Part shown: piece after piece, positions 1-8,338 of the stretch | Layout of the letters: each line of letters starts with the position of its first letter | Position numbering within the stretch: position 1 is the stretch's first letter | Source of the DNA: an uncultured Prevotellaceae bacterium | Lineage (GTDB): Bacteria; Bacteroidota; Bacteroidia; Bacteroidales; Muribaculaceae | Direction of reading: 5' to 3' | Assembly (NCBI GenBank): GCA_900314215.1 | Contig: OMUK01000065.1 | Span: 1-35,931, forward strand | Length of the DNA stretch: 35,931 nt | The notes under the pieces: generated by a model | What the model was told of the DNA's origin: nothing | Seen by the model: only the letters and a program-made list of their open reading frames with translations | Database searches by the model: none | Made by a program: the position numbers and the translations under genes

Positions 1-1427
<1,427 letters not shown>

Positions 1428-1462
1428 TCTGTTCTGTTGCTCAAAGCGCTAGGCTGCCGGGC

Positions 1463-2551
1463 CTAGTTGTGGAGCGTGGCGACGACATACTCGCTGCGGG
1501 TGCCGATGCGGAATTTTCCGCCCCATATTCCCAGTCCAGAGCTCACGTAGTAGCGGGTGTTGCCACGCTGGTAGGGCCCGAAGCCGTCCTCGTAGATGGC
1601 GTCGACTATCCATGAGATAGGCCACACCTGGCCGTAGTGGGTGTGGCCGGCAAACTCGAGGTCGACGCCGCAACGTTCGGCTTCCTCCAGGTGGTAAGGC
1701 TGGTGGTCCATCTCGATGATATACTTGCTGCGGTCGATACCTGCCATCACCTGTTGCAGAGTATGTCGGCCCACATTGGTGCGGTCGTCGCGGCCCACGA
1801 TGGCCACGTCGCCTAGGTAGGCCACACTGTCTTGCAGCAGCGTGATGCCGGCTTGCTGGCAGAACTCGCGGTCGGGCCGCAGCCCCGTGTAGTAGTTGTG
1901 GTTGCCATAGATGGCATAGACGGGCATCTTGAGCGCGCGGAATTCCTCGGCCATCTTCTCCTGAGCCACGGGGCGAATGCTGCCGTCGATGAGGTCGCCG
2001 GCTATGAGCACAGCGTCGGGCTTCTCCCGGGCAATGAGCTGCAGCCAGCGGTGCAAGTGGGCACGGCGGTTGTGGTAGCCCAGATGCACGTCGCTTATCA
2101 TCACTAGCCGCATGGGCCGGTCGAGGTGCTTGGTGGTGGTGAGGTCGAGAGGCACGCGCACCTTGTGATTGTAGTGCACATAGCCATAGGTGAAGATGCC
2201 GGTCATGAGCACCGCCACAGTGATGGAGCCCGCCCAACTGGCGTGCATGAAGCTCTTGGGCACCAGGTGCACCAGTCCGCCCAAGTCGAGCAGCAAGTAG
2301 AGCATCACCAGGTAGAGCAATATCATGATCCACGACGTGCCCACCTCGTAGATGCAGGTGGCCAAGCCCATGGGCACGCGATCGTTGATGCCCGAGAACG
2401 ACAGGAAAATGGCGAGAAAAGCCAGCGTGATGAGCGTCACCACCGCAATGCGTAGCGGCAGCAAGGCTGGCAGCATGCGCCACAAGTGCCAGCTGATGTA
2501 GACCTGCCCGGCAATGGGCAGTAGCAGGAAAAGTAAGCCTAAATATTTCAT
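1463..2551 (-). CDS. Membrane-anchored calcineurin-like metallophosphoesterase
   Basis: A 362-residue protein with an N-terminal membrane part of about four hydrophobic segments (residues ~1-140) followed by a metallophosphoesterase domain (~150-362). Metal-binding motifs of the family are all present: SDVHLG (D-x-H), AGDLIDG (GD-x2-D), YGNHNYY (GNH), a histidine in EMDHQPYH and the final AGHTHYGQ. The family cleaves phosphoesters or pyrophosphates with two metal ions; the YkuE/LpxG-like membrane forms act on lipid or envelope substrates, but the substrate here cannot be read from sequence. The start ATG gives a good hydrophobic N-terminus. It lies 48 bp downstream of the MazG-like gene with no promoter motif seen between, so the two are probably co-transcribed. 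The stop codon sits inside a short palindrome at 1449-1466. Confidence 0.88.
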   Translation of the reverse strand: MKYLGLLFLLLPIAGQVYISWHLWRMLPALLPLRIAVVTLITLAFLAIFLSFSGINDRVPMGLATCIYEVGTSWIMILLYLVMLYLLLDLGGLVHLVPKSFMHASWAGSITVAVLMTGIFTYGYVHYNHKVRVPLDLTTTKHLDRPMRLVMISDVHLGYHNRRAHLHRWLQLIAREKPDAVLIAGDLIDGSIRPVAQEKMAEEFRALKMPVYAIYGNHNYYTGLRPDREFCQQAGITLLQDSVAYLGDVAIVGRDDRTNVGRHTLQQVMAGIDRSKYIIEMDHQPYHLEEAERCGVDLEFAGHTHYGQVWPISWIVDAIYEDGFGPYQRGNTRYYVSSGLGIWGGKFRIGTRSEYVVATLHN

Positions 2552-2599
2552 CGGTAGTGTGTTGTCTGCCTTAAAAAAACGTGTGAATAAAGTAGAGCC

Positions 2600-2926
2600 C
2601 TATCGGTCGCCGCCCGAGCCGTGCAGCGTGCCGCGGTGCTGGCGTGCCTCGATTTTCATGAGATTGAACTTTGCCACCTGGTCGAGCGTGAAGCCCAGTT
2701 CGCGGGCCATGGCCGAGAGATACCACAGCACGTCGCCCATCTCCAGGATGAGGTCGCTCACGGTGTCGGGGCCAAACTCGCCGCCATGGTCGCGCAGGTC
2801 CTTCTTGATCTTGTCGGCCACTTCGCCGGCCTCGCCTGTCAGGCCCAGTCCCAGGTAAGCGATGCTATTCTCTTTGGGGTAAATGGCGGTCTTGGCTGCG
2901 GCCGCCTGGTAGTCGTTGAATGTCAT
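2600..2926 (-). CDS. MazG-like nucleotide pyrophosphohydrolase
   Basis: Small (108 aa) all-alpha NTP pyrophosphohydrolase of the MazG/dUTPase-like superfamily. The family hydrolyses (d)NTPs to (d)NMP plus pyrophosphate, usually to clean nucleotide pools. The magnesium-binding pattern E-x2-E followed by E-x2-D is visible as GEAGEVADK (residues ~31-39) and LEMGDVLWYL (~62-71). I chose the ATG at 2926 (protein begins MTFNDYQ), although the frame stays open to 3019, because the family starts at this point and the upstream 31 residues look non-coding. A Bacteroidetes promoter -7 element ends only 4 nt before this ATG, implying a leaderless or almost leaderless mRNA. The natural substrate is unknown. 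The metallophosphoesterase gene follows in the same direction. Confidence 0.87.
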   Translation of the reverse strand: MTFNDYQAAAAKTAIYPKENSIAYLGLGLTGEAGEVADKIKKDLRDHGGEFGPDTVSDLILEMGDVLWYLSAMARELGFTLDQVAKFNLMKIEARQHRGTLHGSGGDR

Positions 2927-2930
2927 GGTG

Positions 2931-2961
2931 CAAAGGTACTGATTTTTTTGCTGTGTAGCAA
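2931..2961 (-). promoter_or_regulatory. Bacteroidetes-type promoter for the MazG-like gene
   Basis: On the minus strand a TACCTTTG -7 element (2938-2931) has a TTG -33 element at 2961-2959, with 20 nt between, matching the Bacteroidetes sigma-ABfr consensus. The -7 element ends 4 nt before the chosen start codon, so transcription should begin at or within a few bases of the ATG. Confidence 0.65.
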
Positions 2962-3042
2962 TCGTTTCGCCCTCTGCTGAATTGCCCCGTTTCACTTTGC
3001 ATAAAGTTATGACTGTCAATAGCTGAATACAAGTGTGATTCC

Positions 3043-3074
3043 TTTGCCCAACAAGTGGAAAATCACTACCTTTG
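3043..3074 (+). promoter_or_regulatory. Bacteroidetes-type promoter for the HAD phosphatase gene
   Basis: TTTG at 3043-3046 and TACCTTTG at 3067-3074 are 20 nt apart, a full match to the -33/-7 consensus. The start codon is 31 nt downstream. This promoter is back-to-back with that of the MazG-like gene. Confidence 0.75.
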
Positions 3075-3105
3075 CAGTCCCAAAAACAGCTTTAATTTTT
3101 AGAAT

Positions 3106-3732
3106 ATGGCGACAATCAAAAATGTGGTATTTGACTTTGGCGGCGTGATTGCGTTGATGGATTTTAACCGTGCGCGCAGCCGCTTCCTAGAGCTCGGTGT
3201 GAAGAATATCGACGACTATCTCGACGTGGCCACGCAGAAGGACTTCTTCGGCCAACTCGAGGACGGCACCATCACTGCCGAGCAGTTTCGCGAGAAACTG
3301 AGCAAGGTGGTGGGCCGCGAGTTCACCCTCGAGCAGTGCGAATATGCCTGGAAGGGCTTCATCGTCGACGTGCCTGAGCGCAACCTGCAAGGCCTGCGCG
3401 ACTTGCGGGCACAAGGCTACAGCCTGGCGCTGCTGTCAAACACCAACCCCTTCATAGGCGGCATGATGATGCGCGACCCAAACTTCGACGGCAAGGGACA
3501 CTCGCTCATCAGCTACTTCGACGGCGCCTTCTTGAGCTTTGAGCGCCGCCTGATGAAGCCCGATGCCCGCATCTTCCAGCTCATGCTCGACGAGATGCAC
3601 TACAATCCACAGGAGACCCTCTTTGTCGACGACTCGCAGGGCAACTGCACCGCCGCCCAGGCGCTGGGCATCCACACCTTCTGCCCGCTCAACGGGGAGA
3701 ATTGGCCCGAGACCATCAAAAAATATTTGTAG
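3106..3732 (+). CDS. HAD-superfamily phosphatase (HAD-IA, YihX-like)
   Basis: A 208-residue cytoplasmic HAD hydrolase. Motif I is VVFDFGGVI with nucleophile Asp10 and Gly in place of the usual second acidic residue, as in YihX-like sugar-phosphate phosphatases (DLGNV). Motif II is LLSNTNP (~110-116), motif III lysine is in RLMKPDARIF (~148-157), and motif IV is FVDDSQGN (~174-181). These fit a phosphatase acting on small sugar phosphates, for example alpha-D-glucose 1-phosphate, but substrate is not predictable. The gene has its own promoter and stands alone; an AT-only hairpin (3732-3748) followed by seven T may terminate it. Start ATG is the first in frame and is preceded by an AT-rich leader, as normal in this phylum. 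Confidence 0.88.
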   Translation: MATIKNVVFDFGGVIALMDFNRARSRFLELGVKNIDDYLDVATQKDFFGQLEDGTITAEQFREKLSKVVGREFTLEQCEYAWKGFIVDVPERNLQGLRDLRAQGYSLALLSNTNPFIGGMMMRDPNFDGKGHSLISYFDGAFLSFERRLMKPDARIFQLMLDEMHYNPQETLFVDDSQGNCTAAQALGIHTFCPLNGENWPETIKKYL

Positions 3733-3772
3733 AAAAAATGAATTTTTCAGTTTTTTTCTTGTGAAATTCCCT

Positions 3773-3800
3773 TTTGTTTCAAATAAAAGTTGTACTTTTG
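3773..3800 (+). promoter_or_regulatory. Probable promoter for the ferredoxin gene
   Basis: TACTTTTG at 3793-3800 matches the -7 element. The best upstream match is TTTG at 3773-3776, 16 nt away, slightly shorter than usual. The leader to the ferredoxin ATG is about 40 nt and AT-rich. Confidence 0.6.
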
Positions 3801-3848
3801 TGGAAGTTTACTATTAATATTTAATACTAATTTTTTATTCCTACTACA

Positions 3849-4016
3849 ATGGCATACGTAATTGATGATAACTGTGTAGCATGTGGAACTTGCCAGTCGG
3901 TTTGCCCGACAGGCGCTATCAGCGAAGGCGACAAGTACTCGATCGATCCTGATGTTTGCATCAGCTGCGGTTCTTGCGCCGAGGCTTGCCCCAACGAGGC
4001 TATCCACGAGGGCTGA
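3849..4016 (+). CDS. 2[4Fe-4S] ferredoxin
   Basis: A 55-residue bacterial ferredoxin. It has two classical cluster motifs: C-x2-C-x2-C-x3-C-P at residues 9-20 (CVACGTCQSVCP) and 37-48 (CISCGSCAEACP), each supplying three cysteines to one [4Fe-4S] cluster and the fourth to the other. It is a low-potential one-electron carrier in the cytoplasm, serving partners such as pyruvate:ferredoxin oxidoreductase, Rnf or hydrogenase in anaerobes. Length is typical for the clostridial-type family. The gene has its own promoter and a terminator hairpin, so it is monocistronic and probably highly expressed. Start MAYVIDDN is typical of the family. Confidence 0.95.
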   Translation: MAYVIDDNCVACGTCQSVCPTGAISEGDKYSIDPDVCISCGSCAEACPNEAIHEG

Positions 4017-4060
4017 TTTTTCCTTTCCACAAGGCAATTTAGCAACACAAAATTTTAAAG

Positions 4061-4098
4061 TCGTGTCATCCCACCGGGGTGGCACGATTTCTGTTTTT
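4061..4098 (+). terminator. Rho-independent terminator after ferredoxin
   Basis: Outer arms TCGTG (4061-4065) and CACGA (4083-4087) and inner arms CCAC/GTGG (4071-4074/4079-4082) form a hairpin with a bulge on the 5' side. A T-rich run ends at 4098. It lies 45 nt after the ferredoxin stop. Confidence 0.65.
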
Positions 4099-4143
4099 GG
4101 ACTTCGTCGCATTGGCGAAATCGCCGCCAAGGTAAAACCGACT

Positions 4144-4250
4144 TGTAGGGGCCGGTCTTGTGCCGGCCCACGACGATGTTGTATCCTATTTTGTTGATTA
4201 TTAAGAGGATGGGACCGCGCATGTGGGCCGACACAAGATCGGCCCCTACA
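4144..4250. repeat. REPIN-like inverted pair of palindromic repeats
   Basis: Two 28-nt arms (4144-4171 and 4223-4250) are inverted copies differing at only two positions, separated by 51 nt. Each arm is itself a hairpin: GGGCCGG/CCGGCCC around a 7-nt loop in the left arm and GGGCCGA/TCGGCCC in the right arm. The two differences between the arms fall at the two sides of one base pair (G-C versus A-T), so both hairpins stay perfect. This architecture is that of a REP doublet (REPIN/BIME) or a small MITE. It is non-coding and lies in the ~360-bp space between the ferredoxin and the dockerin fragment; nothing else was recognised in that space. Confidence 0.75.
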
Positions 4251-4375
4251 GGTTACATTGTGGAAGTCAATGTTAATAACAATCGATATTATTTCCTGCA
4301 GATGGACGGCTACCAGAGCCGCACCCTGCTGGTTGCATTCCTTTGCAGGGCTTTGCTATGGGGTGTGGGCGCGGG

Positions 4376-4609
4376 CTATGAGTTGCCGTTGAGGATGAGG
4401 TTGATGAGGGTAGTGACGTCGCTCACGTTGATCACGCCGTTGCTGTCGAGGTCGCCCACGGCGATGTCGACTGTCGAGGTGCCCAGGATGCCGTTGATGA
4501 GGGTGGTGGCATCGGTCACATTCACCACGCCGTCGCCGTTGATGTCGCCCGTGACGGGTGTGCTGCCATATGCCCACTTCACGGTGATTTTAGGGCCATA
4601 GGCCTTCAC
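4376..4609 (-). CDS. Orphan dockerin type I-like domain, probable 3' remnant of a larger gene
   Basis: A 77-codon frame from a GTG, ending in two calcium-binding dockerin repeats: GDINGDGVVNVTDATTLING and GDLDSNGVINVSDVTTLINL. Such domains normally end large secreted proteins, as in the glycosidase gene at 25-27.5 kb. The frame remains open upstream to 4699, overlapping the last codons of the C25 peptidase gene in another frame, and the extension (with a stretch like FGDVKAYGPKITVKW) reads like beta-rich secreted protein, but contains no ATG and no signal peptide. I therefore read it as a surviving C-terminal fragment of a dockerin protein cut off when the neighbouring peptidase gene arrived. 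A translated small protein from the GTG, or a frameshift extension of the peptidase, are less likely alternatives. Confidence 0.5.
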   Translation of the reverse strand: MKAYGPKITVKWAYGSTPVTGDINGDGVVNVTDATTLINGILGTSTVDIAVGDLDSNGVINVSDVTTLINLILNGNS

Positions 4610-4686
4610 GTCGCCAAATGTGGTTGCGCCCCACTGGTTGGTCTTGGTCTCAACCGTGGCCAGTTTCTTGATTAAGACAGTTGCGG

Positions 4687-7600
4687 CTACTTCATGTCTT
4701 CAAGAATGGTGAGGGTCTTGATGGGGGTGCCGCCATAGTCGTTGCCAGCCTCGAAGGTGCCAAAGTAGCGGTAGAGGCCGGGAGCGAGCTTGGCGCCGGC
4801 TGTGCTGGTCAAGTTCCAAGTGTAGGGGAATGAGCAATTCTCCTTCTTGAAGACGAGGCGGCCGCTGGCATCGGTCACCTTGAGTGTCATCACAGGCGTG
4901 GCGGCGGTCTTGCTGTCGAGGGCGAAGGTGACCTGGCCGTGGGCCATCTTCTCGCTGGCGGTGATTGTTGCCTGGCCGGCCTGACCCACGGTGAATGAGA
5001 TCGTGCGCGAAGTCTTGTTGCCCGACACATCGCTCAGCTCAAAAGTGAGGGTGTGAGGCCCGCTCTCGAGGTTGCTCATGGGGAAGGCGATGCTCATGCG
5101 CTTGCCATCGTTGGTGAGCGTGGCATAATCCTTCACCAGCAGGTAGGAAGCCTTGCCACCGTCGAGCTTCAAGTTCATGGCATTTCCCATGCCCGACCGT
5201 TGCATGTTGATTGCCATGTTGTCGGTCGCATTGATATAGAGGGTCGAGTTGCTGGGCACCAGTGCGCTCTCGGCGGCGAGGGCAGGGTCGTTGAAATACA
5301 TGTCGGTAATCACGGGCGCTTGGTCATCGCGGACGACTTGTGCTGAGTCGTATGAGTAGATGTAGAGCTTCTTGTAGTTGCCGTTCACCATCTCGTCGCT
5401 ATTGTCGCGGTGGGCATAGAAGCTAAGCATGCCCGTCTTGGTCGTGGAGCATTCCACGTTGCGGGGAACGGTGATGCTTGCCGTCATCACGCCATTCACC
5501 ACGCGGCCTTTCACCTGGGTGAGCAGGGTGCGGGGGTAGTACACATTGCGTGTGGTCTTCACGCTGTTGAAGGTCTGGGTGGCTTGCATATAGAGGGCCT
5601 CGGTGTCGTAGAGCGAGACGTAGGCGTCGCCGTTGAAGCCCGTGTCGACCGTCTTGAGGTCGCTCTTCATCACCTGGGCCTCGATGGTGAATGTGCGCAG
5701 TGGCCACACTGCCTTGGCGGTGTTCTCGTTCATTGCCCCGCCGTCTAGTTTCGTTATCTTGACGTAGGGTTTCGGGTAGTTCATCTTCAGGGCAGGGTCG
5801 CCGAGCAAGAGGAACGACATCTTGTTGAGGTTGTAGGACGAGGTGTGGCCCGATGGGTTCTTGCATGCCATGTAGGCGTCGCCTATGCGGGCAAATTTCC
5901 CCGTCTTGTTATAAGTGAACAAGGCAGTGATAAAGGCGCGGTTGAGCGCGTCGTTGTCGCTGGCATTCACCGTGCGTGCCGAGGTGAGCATGGTGATCAC
6001 GCCGCCGTCGGCCTTGTGAAACATGATTTCGCCCACGCCGCGCGTCTCGCTGTCGTAGCGGGCAATGTCGCAGCATGCCGTCGACATGACGGGCAGGTGC
6101 TCGTTGACGCAGTCGGCGGCGTCGGTCTTGGTCCACAGGTGGCTTGAGCGGCCGAACGACACGGGGCCGGCGTGGCCCACATAGGTTGCAAAATATTGGC
6201 CCGTGTTAAACATCTCGGTGATTTTGCGTTTTGCCTCTACAGCAGTGTGGGTGATATCGTCTTGTCCGGGCTCGGCCAGTTCGGTGCCAAAGGGATACAT
6301 CGACACATAGGAGCGGTCGACGTTGAAGCCCACGCCCAGGTCGTCGTTGATGAGCTGCACCGTGCCCTCGGCCTGGAACACGTGCAGGGTGTTCTCGCTA
6401 AACTTGATGTCGTCGGCCCAGAACATGGCATTGTCGCGCCACGGGCCGTAGTCGGGATTTTCCACATAGTTCACGAGCTTGTCGACGTCGCTGGTGGCCT
6501 CGGCCACATCGGCGGCGGTGATGCGTCCCACGCCCAGGCGCAGCACGCAGGTGGTCAAGTTCTTGCCCGAGTTGTCGTCGAGGTAGCCATAGAAGTCGTC
6601 GCACACATAGGTGTAGCTCTTGTCGTTGCTGTTGTCGCTCTCATAGGTGATGAGCTTGTAGGGCTTCTTGGAAACCAGGCCGCGGTTGTCGTAGGAGCCA
6701 CATCCCAGCAGCAGCAGGTATTTCAGTTTGCTTGGGTTGCGGTCGTAGAGCATCTTGTTCATCAGCCTGATGGCCATGGCATCGGGGGTGCCGCTTGAGA
6801 ACTCGTTGAACACCTTGTCCTGGTCGACGACGAGCACATCCATGCCATCGTGCCGCTTGTGCATGGCGGCGATGCGTTGTGCCTGCTGCAGAAATGGCTT
6901 GATGGTGACAATCACCATGTCGGGGGTAGCCTCGCCATGCAGGTTCTGGTTCTCCACATTTTCCCAGCCCGAGATTTGCATGAGGGTGCTTTGCGGGTTG
7001 AAGGCGATGAATTGCGCACTGCGCTGACCCACGCCCGGGGTGAAGCCGTGCACAGTGGAGCCGTCGGCGAGTGTGTAGGTGGTGTAGTCATATTTCACCG
7101 GGGCTGCGGGGTTGTCGATATTCCACACCACCAGGTTGCCGCCGGCCACGTCTTGCAGCTCGATGCGGTCGGTGTCGCTCAGGTCGGCAAATCCCATGCG
7201 CACCTGGCTCTGGCCAGTGGGCAGGGCATTGTTGTGATAGTAGGTAAGGATGAGGTAGTCGAGGTTGGCGTTGGTCACCGAGCCTGTGGTGTAGATGCCC
7301 ACCTGGGCTTTGCCACTCTCGCTCCACGACCTGGGCGTGACCGTGCCCGTGGTGGTGCCTGTGTTGTAATAGATCGAGGTCGACGACGACGAGTAGATGC
7401 GGTTGCTCGACGACGAGTAGCTCACGGTGTCGACACTGCCGCCCATGGTGAGATAGGTGTGGATGTTGGCTTGCACCGACACCTTGGCGCCCACGCTGGT
7501 ATAAGCCATGATGGGGGTGCCGCTCAGTAAGCCGGGCAGTGTGAAGTCAAATGTGTAGTCGCCCGAGGCCAGGTCCTCGCCCAGCAAGGTCTTGCCCGAC

Positions 7601-8154
7601 GTGCTGGGACTGGTAAGGTCTTGCTCGTGTATGTAGTAGTCGAGGCTGCTCGCGCGCGCTGTCGTGCCCATGGTGCTGCTTGTGGTGGCAGTGGGCACTG
7701 CGGTCTCGCTGGTGCTTTCCTCGGTCAGGAAGTAATAGCCCTGGGTGGAGTAGGGGTTGACCGTGCGAGTGTAGTGCGGCATCTTGGTGCGAGGGTCGGC
7801 GATATCGGTGGTCACAGGTCCCTGAGCATAGAAGCATATCTTGCTGTTGTAGCGCGACACGGGCACCTGGGTCAGGTCGTCGGTGGCAGTGCCGTCGAGC
7901 ACCTCGCTCAGCACGTTGCCGCCCTTGCCATATACTCTCACGTTTTGAGGCGACGAGAAGCCCATCTGCGCAAGCTCGTCGTAGGTGAGCTGATACACGC
8001 CCGACTCGGGGATGGCGATTTTCACCCATTTGCCCGATGCCAATTTAGATGTGGTAGCATATTTCGACGCGTCAAAGGCACTCGCTGTCAGGGCCGTTGT
8101 GCAAGCCAGCAGCACGAGGCCCATGGCTCTCAATATCGCAGGTTTTTGCATCAT
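4687..8154 (-). CDS. C25-family (gingipain/PorU-like) cysteine peptidase, paralogue 1
   Basis: A 1155-residue exported protein related to the T9SS sortase PorU (about 1160 aa in Porphyromonas gingivalis). I start it at the MMQK methionines (8154) because they open a clean signal peptide ending near ALTASA; the frame runs 10 codons further up. An N-terminal beta domain (~30-400) precedes the Peptidase_C25 region (~408-785), with catalytic His661 in YVGHAG and Cys695 in TACCDIARYD, then Ig-like modules and a CTD-like end (~1090-1155, with LAPGLYRYFG). His-to-Cys spacing is 34 residues, equal to the canonical PorU in this window, but Thr before the nucleophile is replaced by a second Cys. It is very similar throughout to the next peptidase and more distant from the third. 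A terminator separates it from that gene, so it has its own transcript; no clear promoter was seen. A role as a T9SS sortase-like surface peptidase is inferred. Confidence 0.85.
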   Translation of the reverse strand: MMQKPAILRAMGLVLLACTTALTASAFDASKYATTSKLASGKWVKIAIPESGVYQLTYDELAQMGFSSPQNVRVYGKGGNVLSEVLDGTATDDLTQVPVSRYNSKICFYAQGPVTTDIADPRTKMPHYTRTVNPYSTQGYYFLTEESTSETAVPTATTSSTMGTTARASSLDYYIHEQDLTSPSTSGKTLLGEDLASGDYTFDFTLPGLLSGTPIMAYTSVGAKVSVQANIHTYLTMGGSVDTVSYSSSSNRIYSSSSTSIYYNTGTTTGTVTPRSWSESGKAQVGIYTTGSVTNANLDYLILTYYHNNALPTGQSQVRMGFADLSDTDRIELQDVAGGNLVVWNIDNPAAPVKYDYTTYTLADGSTVHGFTPGVGQRSAQFIAFNPQSTLMQISGWENVENQNLHGEATPDMVIVTIKPFLQQAQRIAAMHKRHDGMDVLVVDQDKVFNEFSSGTPDAMAIRLMNKMLYDRNPSKLKYLLLLGCGSYDNRGLVSKKPYKLITYESDNSNDKSYTYVCDDFYGYLDDNSGKNLTTCVLRLGVGRITAADVAEATSDVDKLVNYVENPDYGPWRDNAMFWADDIKFSENTLHVFQAEGTVQLINDDLGVGFNVDRSYVSMYPFGTELAEPGQDDITHTAVEAKRKITEMFNTGQYFATYVGHAGPVSFGRSSHLWTKTDAADCVNEHLPVMSTACCDIARYDSETRGVGEIMFHKADGGVITMLTSARTVNASDNDALNRAFITALFTYNKTGKFARIGDAYMACKNPSGHTSSYNLNKMSFLLLGDPALKMNYPKPYVKITKLDGGAMNENTAKAVWPLRTFTIEAQVMKSDLKTVDTGFNGDAYVSLYDTEALYMQATQTFNSVKTTRNVYYPRTLLTQVKGRVVNGVMTASITVPRNVECSTTKTGMLSFYAHRDNSDEMVNGNYKKLYIYSYDSAQVVRDDQAPVITDMYFNDPALAAESALVPSNSTLYINATDNMAINMQRSGMGNAMNLKLDGGKASYLLVKDYATLTNDGKRMSIAFPMSNLESGPHTLTFELSDVSGNKTSRTISFTVGQAGQATITASEKMAHGQVTFALDSKTAATPVMTLKVTDASGRLVFKKENCSFPYTWNLTSTAGAKLAPGLYRYFGTFEAGNDYGGTPIKTLTILEDMK

Positions 8155-8262
8155 ATTGTATTTTACTTTATAGCGTTTACACATTTTGTCAATTTAATAT
8201 AACGCATTTTTGGCTCTATTATTGTGGCTGCAAGGGCTTAATTGGCTCGTGCCGGCCCTGTG

Positions 8263-8299
8263 AAAAATCAAAACCCGCAGGGGAGTGGCCCTGCGGGTT
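8263..8299 (-). terminator. Rho-independent terminator of the second PorU-like gene
   Basis: An 11-bp perfect stem (8272-8282 with 8289-8299) with a 6-nt loop is followed on the minus strand by a T-rich run (8273-8263). It lies 39 bp after the stop at 8339 and ends the rex operon before the next peptidase gene. Confidence 0.85.
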
Positions 8300-8338
8300 C
8301 GGCGTATGAATTATGGCGTCGTGGTGCTGAAAAATCGC

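Noticed and set aside
1449..1466. CTAGGC/GCCTAG hairpin between ettA and the metallophosphoesterase as terminator
   Set aside because: The stem is only 6 bp, overlaps a stop codon and no T run follows on either strand.
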